From contig JAGTJM010000043.1 of assembly GCA_020747015.1 (NCBI GenBank), positions 203,758 to 267,757 on the forward strand: 64,000 nucleotides of DNA, given 5' to 3'. Shown one piece after another: positions 22,330-33,490 of the stretch. The stretch comes from Pyrenochaeta sp. MPI-SDFR-AT-0127 (taxonomy: Eukaryota > Ascomycota > Dothideomycetes > Pleosporales > Cucurbitariaceae). Each line of letters begins with the position of its first letter. The stretch's first letter is position 1. The notes below the pieces were generated by a model that saw only the letters and a list, made by a program, of their open reading frames with translations, was not told where the DNA came from and searched no databases. The position numbers and the translations under genes were made by a program.

Positions 22330-24929
22330 ATGTCTTCCTCGACCATTGTTGAGCCTACGAGCATCTCTCGTAGCATAGGATGCACTACCACCATCGGGCC
22401 GTCAAGCTTTACCCTCCAAAATCATGGAGATCAGTCACAAGTAGCAGAAATTGTCCTTGACTACGGTGAATGTGAGGGAGGGATTCCTATCTTCGAGATA
22501 GCCCAGTCATCAGGCAACATTACTATGGAGCTTGCGATCGTGTACAGCGAAGGTATCGAGGGAATCGAGCATAAGACGGGAGATGGTCCATTCTTCTTGT
22601 TTTCAAACGCCATGGATACATATCGAAGCACAACACTATCCGTTGTTCCAAATAGCTCTTCGCAAACCCTTAGAGCAAGATACGCCCAACGATCCCAGCG
22701 GTATCAGAAGATCACCCTTGTCTCGCCAAACTCTTCAATCACATTTTCGAAAGTTGGATTCGAGCGTGTGAGGCCCAAGGCAATTGCGAAGTCCTTCTTT
22801 TCGTGCTCAAATGAAAATCTGAACCGCATCTGGCAAGCTGGCGTCAAGACAGTTGACATGTGCACCGTGACTCGAGGGGAGACTGCTCCGGCCTGGGAGG
22901 TGACCGAGTCAGGGACAAAGGTCTATGGCCAACACTGGGCTCCTTGTCGGCGAGGGACAAGATGGGGAGATAAGACGGTGCGCTTCCAAGTTCAAATCGA
23001 ATCCGGAGGAGCTAGCTGGGGTATTCACATGGTCGCGAACGGCTTGATCTTCTGTCTGGACGCTGTCAAACGGGTCTTGTACGCTTGCGAAGGCCTTTCA
23101 CATGAGTCCACAATTTTCCCAGTCGCCTCGAAAGGTCGATGGTCACTGGAATATGTGCCGCTGGACGGGTGGTTGGAGATTGAGACCGTCACACTGGGCA
23201 ACACGGTCAAAGTGGCGATACAGGGCAATGAACTAGCAGTCATCAGGGACCTTGACATACACCCGTTGCTTGGTGGCAGCTCCAACAATACAGGCTCTGT
23301 GGCTTTTGGTGGACCATGTCATTGGATTGCTCAGTATCGACATCTCACAGTCCACGGCCCAGATGGGATCGTCCTCTACGATAATGACCTCTTACTTCAC
23401 AATCGTGAACGCACATTAGTTGATTTTCAGGTCGGAACGAACACTTTGGATTGCACCATCGATGGCGCAAAGCGCGACCGTGCCTGCTTCGGAGGCGATT
23501 TACACGTTATGGCTCGATCAATCGCCCACTCTACGATGAATTTCAAAGCCATTGCTGGAAGCATACAGCTGCTCACGAGTCATCAGACAAGTGATGGCTT
23601 CTTGGGTAACTTGTGCCCAATTCAGGCCCCGGTACATGACGGAAATGAGGAGCCTCCCACGTATGCGTTTTATTCCTTGACCTACGCACTTCTCTTGGTT
23701 GTTGCGATCAAAGACTACTGGATGCACACTGGTGATGAACAGACGCGACTACAGTGTGCTGGCCCACTCGAGAAGCTCATGTCGTTTACTCAGCGGCTCA
23801 TTAACGAAGAGGGTGTTCTTTCTGCACCACCTCCGCTTTCAAGTAAGTATAACTCGACTGGGATAAATGGAAGAATTGTACTCATGAGATAATAGTGCAT
23901 TGGTTCCCCATGGGCGGCCCTATTTTCGGACCTTCTGGACCCCTCAATATTGCCTATTACGACTCATTGCAAGCAATGGCAACCATGTCCCCAACTACAG
24001 TATCGAAAGAGAACTACTTGCTCAAAGCAAAGGAATTGAAGCATTGCATTCTAGCGCACTTTTGGGACCGGCCTTCAAGCAACTTCTGCTTGAGCAAGAG
24101 TCTTCCTCCTGGCGGTGTTTGTCAAGACGTGAATGCATATGCCCTCACCACAGGACTTACATTATCTTGCACGGATGACACGCACCATCTTGTCGACTCG
24201 AACGACAGTCTCCCACTCGCTTTCCGCGGACTCGGTCACTGGGACAAAGCCAATGTGGTTAGTCCATACGCTTCAGGCTTTGCTGTGGAGGCCTATTTCT
24301 CTCAAGGCCAGGGAACGGCAGCGCTAAATTTACTTGACAGGGTGTGGGGCCCCATGGTAGATCCCTCTAACGCCAACTTTTCTGGAGGGCATTGGGAAGC
24401 CATGAAACCTGATGGCACACCCCTGGGCCACGATACGTCGCTCATGCACGGATGGTCAACCTGGCCAGTTTTTCTCATGCCACGATATTTGGCCGGCTTG
24501 CACCCGATTGAGGCAGGCTGGAAGGTCTTTGGCATTGCGCCAGTTCTAGCCGGACTGGAAAACATTGAATGCACACTTGAAACGGTGGCGGGAACGATCA
24601 AAGTAGAACTTGCGTTCAGCGAGACAGCTGGCCATGGTACGATTAGGTTACTAGCACCGCGGGGAACACGTGCACAGCTTGAGCCACCGAAAGGCTGGAT
24701 TATGCAAGGATCTCATTTAATCGAAGCGACGGGAGACTGGATTCATATTGCACTCGCGCAAGAGGCAGACTTGGATGATTTGGCCAAGGGACTTGGACCC
24801 ATGCTAACTCCTGCGATGAGTGAGCAAGATATGGCTGCCAAACCATCTGTTACGGAGCAAGAGCTAAACAACCGCACCGGTCTCAGCGCGCTTCTTCGGC
24901 GATGGAAGAGATTTATACTATGTAATTAA
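22330..24929 (+). CDS. GH78 alpha-L-rhamnosidase
   Basis: Two exons, 22330..23842 and 23896..24929, give 848 residues. The 53-base intron has GTAAGT and AATAG. The GH78 core motif DGAKRDRACFGGDL lies near residue 378. It holds the Asp-rich acid region, with Phe where many relatives have Trp. The later SGGHWEAMKPDGTP contains the WE pair usually taken as the general base, and SLMHGWSTWP is the conserved HGW box. Between them lie (alpha/alpha)6-barrel features such as PPTYAFYSLTYALLL. An N-terminal beta-rich region precedes the barrel (FTLQNHG, LDYGECEGG). I see no signal peptide with the ATG at 22330, so the enzyme is probably intracellular and would act on imported glycosides, fitting the adjacent transporter. 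It hydrolyses terminal alpha-L-rhamnose from flavonoid or other glycosides. The exact substrate is unknown. Confidence 0.88.
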
Positions 24930-25264
24930 TTTGCGGTGCTTTCACAAACAGTATTGTGCAAAACTGGAAGTGCGAATTCAACCAGTTCCTCACAATGGAG
25001 TTCCTACATGCAATGAGTATCGACAAAGGTAGCACAATCACTTACTTCTATGTATGTTCACGCTTGATTGGTCCAAGGAAAATTACTACGCACAACAAGA
25101 ACTGTCGAGAGTGCATACGGGTTGTAGGGCTGAAGATCGACACCGCCCCTTGCGGCACAAGCCAAGCCGCCACTCCAAAAACAGCTCAGCCGCCCCCAGG
25201 GTCCACCGACTTTACATCACTATCCCACCACTCCAACCACTTACCCGCTTCAACACGCGTCTTC
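24930..25264. other. Intergenic gap after rhamnosidase
   Basis: 335 bases with no recognised gene. One isolated GTCCACC occurs at 25201, not in an array. Confidence 0.4.
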
Positions 25265-25541
25265 TTATTCTCCCGGCAGCAAACGCTCTTGCAACGGTTC
25301 CCTATAGTCCGGAGCCCCGGTTCGACGCCGGGCGTGACGACCCATGTTTCGTAGGCGTCTCGGCGTGCTCGGCTGTCCGGCTGACGACGCCTGAAACCCC
25401 TTCGCGGCTTTGGGAGGCTGTGCATTCGCTGCTGAAAGGTGAAGGCGGCTCCACTCTCAACACATCGAGATGGCGGAGCAGAGTGGATGGCCGCTTACGG
25501 TGCCCTGTGCCACTGCGCCCAGCTGTTTCTATGATTGTCAT
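25265..25541 (-). CDS. Possible small two-exon basic protein (weak)
   Basis: A tentative 69-residue product, complement(25499..25541, 25265..25431). The donor is GTAAGC and the acceptor follows a pyrimidine tract ending TTTCAG. The join is in frame. The product is Ala/Pro-rich, then Arg-rich (RRLRNMGRHARRRTG), and ends at TAA 25265. It would share an upstream region with the PLC-like gene on the other strand. I recognise no family, and the alternative frames in this GC-rich patch are also open, so this is weak. A T-arm-like hairpin around 25316-25333 lies inside it. Confidence 0.2.
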
Positions 25542-25827
25542 CTGGGCTTGGTTTGCGCGGCTGATACGCGTAAAGCGTTCGTATATGATTGTGCTGATGC
25601 CCCGGCCCTGGTGGCTACCAAATATTTCTGTTTCGCTCTTTGTGAGGTTTGACGTTGCTAAATTTAAAAAATATCCCTCTGCACATTCGCTTCTCCGACT
25701 CGAGCTTTTGTGAAGTTTCTTTGTGCTTTCTGCTTGGGCGACTACCGACGACTTCGATCTGACGATACCAACCTGAAATAACGACGAGCTGACCCCGTTC
25801 GCTATACTTCTATACTCACACACCACA

Positions 25828-26913
25828 ATGTTTCTAAGAAACGTTCTTCAGGCTTCGGCCATCCTACCTTTCCTCTACACGACCGCCTCTGCACAAAACG
25901 CCTGCAACAACTCGCCATCATTATGCAGTCGAGCATATAATAACATTACACATCTCGGAGCGCACGATTCGCCCTTTCTACGAAATCAGGAGACATCTTT
26001 CTCTACATCAGGAAATCACTACTACAACACGACTGTGCAGCTAGATGCTGGTGTGCGGTTACTGTCTGCACAGGTTCACAAGACAAACGAGTCTGGGTCA
26101 GAAGCATGGCATCTGTGCCACAGTGATTGCGCCTTGTTGGACGCTGGGAGCTTGGAGAGTTGGCTCTCAGAGATCAAGACATGGATGGATGCCAACACAA
26201 ACGATGTGGTCACCATCCTCCTTGTGAACTCTGACAACGCTTCACCCGCCGACCTGGGTGCGCAATTCAGCTCGTCAGGCATCGACTCGTATGCTTACAC
26301 GCCACCATCCACCACCACACTCCCACAAACATGGCCTACCCTGGACAACCTCATCAGCAACAACACACGCTTGGTGACGTTTGTTGCCTCGCTCAGCCAG
26401 CCATCTACCGAATATCCATATCTGATGGACGAATTCACATTTGTTTTTGAGAACGAGTTTGAGAATGTCAGCCCTTCAAACTACTCGTGTAACCCAGACC
26501 GCCCCACCAGTCTCGGTACTGCCTCTGCAGCCCTCAACTCTGGTCGCATGTTTTTGATGAACCACTTCCTCTACGAGACCAACATTTTCTTCATGTCGCC
26601 CAACGCGACATACGCCAACGTCACAAATGCGCAAACGGGTTTTGGCAGCCTAGGAGAAAGCGTGACCGAGTGCACAGGCGTCTATGGCAAGCCGCCGACA
26701 TTTGTGCTCGTCGATTGGTTCAACGTTGGGCCTGCGATAGCGAGTGTGGATGCGGCAAATGGTATTAGCAGCGCGACAGGAAGGAAGAGTGTAAGCACTG
26801 CGCCATTGACACGGGGAAATAGCGGTAGCAGCACGGGTGGTGTTGGAAAGCAACAAGGAAGCATGCTGGCCGTTGTGGTTGCGGTTGTTGCTACGATTGC
26901 ATTTGGCGCGTAA
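25828..26913 (+). CDS. Secreted GPI-anchored PLC-like phosphodiesterase
   Basis: Single exon, 361 residues. The N-terminus is a signal peptide (VLQASAILPFLYTTASAQ). The mature part shows the PI-PLC X-domain-like fold: NITHLGAHDSPF with the first catalytic-type His, then LDAGVRLLSAQVHK, WHLCHSDCALLDAG and DVVTILLVNSD. NxS/T sites are numerous. The end is a Ser/Gly linker followed by a hydrophobic tail (SMLAVVVAVVATIAFGA), the pattern of a GPI attachment signal. The protein should therefore sit on the outer leaflet of the plasma membrane or in the wall. Family members resemble phosphatidylinositol-specific phospholipases, but many fungal versions have no tested substrate. Catalysis here is inferred from the family. 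Confidence 0.85.
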   Translation: MFLRNVLQASAILPFLYTTASAQNACNNSPSLCSRAYNNITHLGAHDSPFLRNQETSFSTSGNHYYNTTVQLDAGVRLLSAQVHKTNESGSEAWHLCHSDCALLDAGSLESWLSEIKTWMDANTNDVVTILLVNSDNASPADLGAQFSSSGIDSYAYTPPSTTTLPQTWPTLDNLISNNTRLVTFVASLSQPSTEYPYLMDEFTFVFENEFENVSPSNYSCNPDRPTSLGTASAALNSGRMFLMNHFLYETNIFFMSPNATYANVTNAQTGFGSLGESVTECTGVYGKPPTFVLVDWFNVGPAIASVDAANGISSATGRKSVSTAPLTRGNSGSSTGGVGKQQGSMLAVVVAVVATIAFGA

Positions 26914-28595
26914 GATTGGCACTAAGATAACCAACTGGAATTGGAAATTTGGAATTTGCATGGCGACGGCGTTTTGGATACCTCGGCCATTGGGATTTTG
27001 GGGATATGGAAAGCAAGAAGTGCTCTTGCCGAGTATCGATACCTATTTAGCGTTCGTAAGACATGAAGACACGTTTGAAGAAAGCATTGCCAACTCTATC
27101 CTTATTCCACATGCAGCTGTGGCTTTATTAGTGGACTGCCCACTGCTGAATTTGCGCTGAAGTTTGCATAATGATACCTGGGCTGACCTGACTTGATCAA
27201 TCTCATGATACACTGGAGCCTGGGCTGAGGTGCATATTAGAGTTGCCCACAGTGGGATTAGGGTTAGTCCTGATCTGCGCAGATGCATGAACAGGTTCGA
27301 TTACTAAGAAGCCCAGGTCTCTCGGAAAAGTATCTGTTACAGGTTGGCGGTCAGCTTGCAGAACGCTATGCCTGTCATCCTGCTGCAACAGATTCATGGT
27401 ACGCTTACTACCCTTCTGAACATCACTACCCTATGTGTGCCTCCGCCCCATGCTGAATACAACTGCAATCGATAAATACAATATTGAAAGAAGTGCCACA
27501 AGATGCTGGACTTGTATTATAGACCAAGTTCGGCACTATAGCCTTTCACGCCATGAACATGGGAGGCATCAAGAAGTCGCTCAGACAGACGTCATCTTGC
27601 AGATGGAAGCTGGGCAACCCCGACCAGGGTAGGAAGGCTAGCGAGCAGACGAGCTCACGCTTCGAAGTGGCTCAGACCTGAAGAAAAGAAGATCAAAGAT
27701 GTGCATTGTTTGTTCTTTAACCGCAGCGCCGGAATCAAGAGTGAGTGGTACAAAAACGGGTCGTCTCGAGATCCCGCCGCCAGTGGTTGGGCACGAGGAT
27801 CCGCACAGCAGCAGCGAACGGGAGAGCGACAAGCAGGTAGATCAGTCCGCTGCAATCAGCATGTTCAAGGACCTTATTAGAGTTCCGGGTAGACCCTCGT
27901 AGAGTAGGGCTAATGTCAGGTAGCGACCGTCGTGGCCTGTGCCTAACACTGCCGTGGGCGCCCTTTTGACCAAGAGCCAGGCTAGCTGTCTGGCCATTCC
28001 AGCAATTTGCCCAATCTGCGCTGCGGCGCCATGTCAACCTGGGCTTCGTTCTGGAAGATACTTTTTTCTTCTGTTGGACGGCACTCACTGCGGGAGACAT
28101 GCAGGACGGATTCGCCAGCTTGAGACCTAAGCAGGCGTGGGCAGCCTTGGTCGCCCAATGGAGGGTTTCACCGGTGCTCGGATCACATGCCGTGGTGCAT
28201 GTCCTCGGGCGGAGGAGTGATGGAGGTGCAGCGAACTGGGCAGTAATTGGGCAAGGAGGGTGCTGGTGATCATGCTGGGTGGGTGTTTAGTGCTCCGCGT
28301 GGATATGATGTCATTGCTTAAGAAGCCGCGACTGGCAGGCATGGAGGCATGCCCAACCAAGAATCTCTGCAACCCCACCAAGCAACCGGGGCAGTCAACA
28401 GGGCGGCCTCGATAACGTCAGGCCACGGCGCTGTCTGTTCTTCTTCCATCCTCCTGCTTATCCTTTCTCCTTCCACCCTTTTTGCTTGCCTCTTCACCCC
28501 CCTCCCTCCCTCCCACTACAGCCGCTGCTTTCCCAGCGCGGCACACCAGCCCACCCCACCATCCGCCTGTCGCTCTGCTGCCGCTTACTGCCACC
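26914..28595. other. Intergenic stretch, nothing recognised
   Basis: About 1.7 kb with only short frames. The last 150 bases are CT-rich, typical of a fungal promoter and 5' leader, and end in CCACCATG at the next start. Confidence 0.45.
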
Positions 28596-30566
28596 ATGTC
28601 GCGACGCTACCCGACTGCTGAGCTCTATGAGGAGCGTGAGCGCGACTTTTACCGCAATGGCAACCGCAGCGACCGCAACTACGAGGAGCTGGACATTGAG
28701 CTGCGTCGAGGCGGAGATCCTCGCCGCAGCGCCCCGGACTTTCTGCGCGACGACTACAACCGCCCAACCGCCGGCCCACTGGTAGTTCGCTCCCGTGAGG
28801 ATGACTTCGCAAGAGGACCCCGCAGCGCACGCACTTTCGACGATGACACACGCTCGGTCCGAAGTGCCCGGCCACCCCCTCCCTCCAGCGTGAGGGGCAT
28901 TGAGCGGGACGACATCAGCATACGACACAGCGATGCTGGCGAGCGCCGCCGCCCCAGAGAAGTCGATGCCGAGGAGACAGACATCACCATCAGGCGCCGT
29001 GAGCAGTCGCGCCCCAGACAGCCGGAGCACCGAGAAGTCGAGCGCGAAGACATTGTTTTCCGCCGTGGTGACGGCCCCCCGGCTGGCCGCGCACGCCAGG
29101 TTGATTCTGACGATGTGCGCTTTCGAGGCCGCCGTGGCAGCGACCACGGCATAGATATCCGCGCCTCTCGCAGGGAGATCAGCCGCAACGGCAGAGACGT
29201 TTCGGCTGAGAGGGGCACCATCCGCTTCCAGGAGCGTGACGGCAACTTTGAGCTGCGCGCCAAACACAACGAGTTCAGCCGCGATGGCAGAGACACCAGC
29301 AGGGAGAGAAGTTCCTTGACGATTAGAGGCCGAGAAAGGAGTCTTCCACCGCCACGCTCACGAGGCGAGTTGGTGGCCCGCGAGCGTGAGGAATTCGTCA
29401 TCCGCCGCCCGCGCGATGACTCGCCGCCTCCAAATCCCCGTGAAATCATCAGGGATGAGATCATCATCAGGCGTAAGGAAGAGCGCGCACCCTCGCCATC
29501 TCCCTCACCACCTCCTCCACCGCCTCCACCAGCGCCAGAACCCGAAATCCGACCTCCCATCATCCAGGAAATCATCACTCATCACCGACACATTGATCAT
29601 GGTAAGGATGCTAATCCATAGCAACTACCTGCGTAATTACTCACATTTCACAGGCGTCATAAGGGCCCGTACCCCAACACCACCACCCCCGCCCTCTCCC
29701 CCTTCCCCAGTCCGCGAGACCTTGGAGATCGAGATCAACCGGAAAGAGTAAGTAACCCCATTGGCGTTCTCCCAATCCTAGCTAACACGTCTCAGGAGCC
29801 GCAGTCGGGGACGAGGCAGAGAATTTGAGGAGCTTGACATCGATATCAATCTCAACCGTGATCGCAGCAGGGGCGACGAGCTTCAGGTACGTCAACGCGA
29901 GCGGTTGTTCAGTCCACCCAGGCGAAGCCACACAGCACCCATCCACGACTCCGACTTTGATTTGGAAGCCGAGTACTACAACCGTAAAGCACTCGAGCGA
30001 GCCTATCCTGGCGAGGCGTGGAATGGAGCAACCAAAGATTGGTCTATCGTCGATGTTCCCCCAGGCACCAACCGTGTGCGCATGGACGGTATTGGCGGTG
30101 GAGCACAGGAGATCACCTGGCAGCGATATAATGGCGTTCGACGATCTAAATTTATCAGCGGTGACGATGAACGCGCCACTGACTTCAGCAATCAGGGCCC
30201 CGTTAAGCCAAGGAAGAAGGACATGTGGACGGAGATCACCAAAGATCTCGTAATCAGGGAAGCCATTGACTCAATGGGCTACTCATGTGAGGAGACTGAC
30301 GACTTTTTCTACGTCATGGAGTATCTGCGATATGTATGTGTCCATGCCGAGCCTTGGAATTTTCTGATATACTGACACGTGAGCAGGAAGATGTTTTGCA
30401 CCTTGTGGAAGTCTCAGACAGCATTCGCGCCAAACGCAAGAGCCGCATTCGTGAGATTGAGTTTGAGCGTAAGGAAATCCGCGACTCACGGCCCGCAGGC
30501 TACGACGAGCGATTCTACGAGCATGAGGTTTCCTTTGATAGCCGCCGCAGCCGCGGATACCGTTAA
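28596..30566 (+). CDS. Highly charged repeat protein with conserved C-terminal domain (DUF8035-like)
   Basis: Four exons, 28596..29601, 29654..29747, 29796..30333 and 30387..30566, give 605 residues. All three introns (48-53 bases) keep frame. The start has a strong context, CCACCATG. The first 330 residues are Arg/Asp/Glu-rich and repeat a short unit with an alternating hydrophobic core and Arg pair: DISIRH, DITIRR, DIVFRR, DVRFRG, LTIRGR, FVIRRP, IIIRRK. Proline runs follow. The C-terminal 180 residues look globular and conserved: WSIVDVPPGTNRVRMDGIGG, EITWQRYNGVRRSKFI and EETDDFFYVMEYLRYEDVLHL. I recall this as an ascomycete-specific domain of unknown function (name from memory). Nothing indicates secretion or membrane insertion. 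The charged repeat region may drive self-association or RNA binding, which is speculative. Confidence 0.8.
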
Positions 30567-31862
30567 ATTCGGGGCATGACGGATCATTTGCGCAAAGTTG
30601 GCGCACACAGTCGTCTATCTTGCGAGGTTGGGACTCGAGGATGAGCGGAACCGGCCTTGGAGCGAAGTCTGATTTTAAAACATACGGACGTACGGGTTTC
30701 TGCGAGATGATGGCCCAGCCCGACGCGTTCGACGTCTCCACTCTTCCGAGAGACAAGCTCAGACTGTCTCCCAGCGTTGTTTGATGGACAAAAGTCTTAG
30801 GTTGATACGTGCGATATGAAATCATGGTCCGCGACGAGGACACGGCCGGGTGCGTTTGCATGCCCTAATGACTATAACGATTATGACCAGCATACCCGGA
30901 GTGAGTAAGAGGTGGCTTGCACTTTTCGGTCTTTGTTTTCTTTTCTTTTTGTCCTAATTCGGCAGTTTACGGGTCTTGATTGGGGCCAGGGCTTGCTTAT
31001 GGGACATTGAATGCAGTTTAGGCGATTGGGGGGTACATACTTTTCTTCTTCATTTCGAAATTCAAATATGGTTGCAAAATCAATAACTTGGCACACAAGT
31101 GTATGAATAGATACACATGCAATATCCTGGCGACCTTGCACATCTGAAGGCGCGCAGTTGTATGCATCCCCCCCAAAGCGGCTGCCAAAGCAAGGGCAGA
31201 CTCTGACCACAAGTTCATTGAATTGTGCACTTTGCCTGCCTCCCCGCCCTTGTGTCCCAGTGGCCCTTGGCCTTCACCCACTTTTAAACAGACCCCCCCA
31301 AACAAGCGAGGCTGATTCCTGCATCTGTCAACTGACGCCCGCAGGTAGCTAAATTGTTACGCCCAGCAGAGCATGCTATTAATACGCTCCAACATTCTTG
31401 CATCGGAGGCGCCAACCACGCTTCTACTTGGCACCCAGCGCGCCGTGGTTGGCTGCCGGCCATGCGCCTCGCATACTGATGAAACCCCTGACTGACGGCT
31501 AAGCGCCCAAGGGCTCGAAAAAGAGTTTACACCCGCCCGCCTTATTGGAGAGTTGCGCAACGTGAGACGTGCATTGGTCGGATCGGGAAGCGCGGGCGAC
31601 TGGGCCAGAACTGTTTCATCATGGACGTGAGGGTGCGAAATGGTGTTGGCAATTGGGCGTGGGTGCTTGGTACCTGGTATAAGGTTGTGTCGCGCACCTC
31701 TGGGGCGAATGCGCTGGCTGTCAGCTGTGTGTGTGTACTCCTGTTTATTCGTGATTGCTCTATACTGCCGTCGCCGTCCTTTTGCTTTCGACTGTTCCTG
31801 CATCCAGCGATTTTTATTTTCTTTCTCCGTTTCTTGACGTTTTGTACATGCGCTGAGTGAAC
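30567..31862. other. Intergenic stretch, nothing recognised
   Basis: 1.3 kb. A 174-codon open frame on the minus strand (31357-31881) has no family resemblance and overlaps the next gene's first exon, so I treat it as chance. The end includes the promoter of the DOMON gene. Confidence 0.4.
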
Positions 31863-33490
31863 ATGTTGGGTATGTGCGCACGACTCGGTGCGCTGGTTGC
31901 GCTACTAGCCTGTATGTATACCCACACTACACCAACAATCCACCAACACATGGAATCACCACAGCTCTCTCAAAATCTCTGCTAATAGCACTGCTAGACC
32001 TCCCGTCCCTCGTCTCAGCACAAAACTTCTCCACGGCTACGGCATCGACCTTCTTCCTTGCCGAGACAGAAACCCAGTTCTCAGTCAATGTTGCCAATGA
32101 CTCGAGCGATGTCTTCATGTACTTCTCTAGTCCCGCGTACTCGTGGGTTGGCGTGGGGTTTGGAGAAAAGATGGAGAATAGTTTGATGTTTGTCATGTAC
32201 CCCAACGAGAATGGCGATAGTACGTTCTCTATTTCCTGGCACTCTTCTACTACACTATTTGCTCACTTCTCCCAGACGTCACCATCTCTCCTCGCCTGGG
32301 CAGCAAAGCCTCGGAACCAACTTTCACGCCAAACGTTGAGATTGAAGTACTCCCCGAGACTAAAGTCAACGACTCCATGCTCATCCTCCATGCACGCTGC
32401 CGTAACTGCCGCGTCTGGCCAAGTGGCTTCCTCGACATCAAATCTACCGCTCATCCCATGATCTATGCTTTCGGCCATGGACACAGCCTGTACTCCGACT
32501 CCCCTTCTGCCGACTTGAAACGCCATATTCGCTACGGTCACTTCACCATGGATCTCGAAGCTGCAACGGGCACGGGTGGTGTGCCAGCAAAGACCAACGC
32601 ACTACAGGGTGTAAAGCTTGTGGGCCGGATGACGCGAGATCACGATAGGAAGAACCTTGCGCATGCGATTGTGGGCTGTTTGGCCCTGTTTTTGATCTGG
32701 CCGCTCAATGTCATTGTCGCTGGATTCTTCAAGAATATCAAGATTCACGTGGGCATCAGTGTTGTCGTGTTGGCCTTCTTGGTAACGAGTTATGCCTTGG
32801 GCATTGCTACAAGCGGGCAGTATAATCGCGTAAGTTTGAGTTCTTTTTCGACCTTTCCATTTGCATGAGCATGTTTACTGACAATCCTCATAGTCCAAAA
32901 GCTACACCACACCTCATCAGATCACCGCTTTTATCTCCCTCCTTCCCATCCTACTGCTGAGCATTCTCCCCATTCCATCACTCTCAAAGCTCCATGCCAA
33001 AATCCCACGCCTGCACACACCACTCAGCTCCATCACTTTCGTCGCCCTCGTACTCACAGGCGGTCTCGGCCTGCATCTTTCGTCGCAAGCACGCCCAGTA
33101 ATCCTCGGCTACACCGCCGTCGCACTCATGGTCTTCCTCTTCAACACCGTCCTGCAAACCTGCATCAAGAAACGCGGATCAGCATACGCACGAGCCGCGA
33201 ACCGCCGACGACTAGGCGAGGAAGACGACCGCGAGATCATCCTCGGAAAGATGGAGGAGTCTAGAAGTGGGAGCTCTGCAAGCCTCGGATCCGCCCCACC
33301 AGGGTATGGGCACACATACACTGGTGCCTACGCAAATGCAACCGAGAACAGAGAATTCGGCGCAGATGGCCAGCAGCAACAAAGAAGCCCTGGCCGAAAC
33401 AACGGCTACTACGGCGGCGGAACAATGCCAGGTCCGCAGTATTTGCTCAACATGCATCCGGGGGTTCCCGTGCAGGTAAACAGAATGTAA
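31863..33490 (+). CDS. DOMON / cytochrome b561-type membrane protein
   Basis: Four exons, 31863..31911, 31998..32219, 32276..32829 and 32894..33490, give 473 residues. Exon 1 of 49 bases plus the start of exon 2 encode a signal peptide ending LPSLVSAQ. The lumenal DOMON domain follows. It contains the SWVGVGFGEKMENSLMFVMY strand with candidate heme Met, and a later HPMIYAFGHGH segment with candidate heme His, as in the cytochrome domain of cellobiose dehydrogenase. A set of hydrophobic helices follows (AHAIVGCLALFLIWPLNVIV, ISVVVLAFLVTSYAL, ITAFISLLPILLLSILP, SITFVALVLTGGLGLHL, VALMVFLFNTVLQTC), as in cytochrome b561. The polar tail is Gln/Gly-rich and cytosolic. The probable role is transmembrane electron transfer. 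The partner enzyme is unknown. Confidence 0.85.

Noticed and set aside
25313..25345. tRNA-like T-arm (CCCGG, loop TTCGACG, CCGGG)
   Set aside because: No matching acceptor 5' strand, D-arm or anticodon arm within 110 bases upstream, so a chance hairpin is more likely than a tRNA gene.
28494..29578. Two long minus-strand frames (about 257 and 274 codons) under the charged repeat gene
   Set aside because: They are antisense shadows of the Arg/Asp-rich coding exon. Splice sites and the conserved C-terminal domain support only the plus strand.
31357..31881. 174-codon minus-strand open frame
   Set aside because: No family resemblance, and it overlaps the signal-peptide exon of the DOMON gene.
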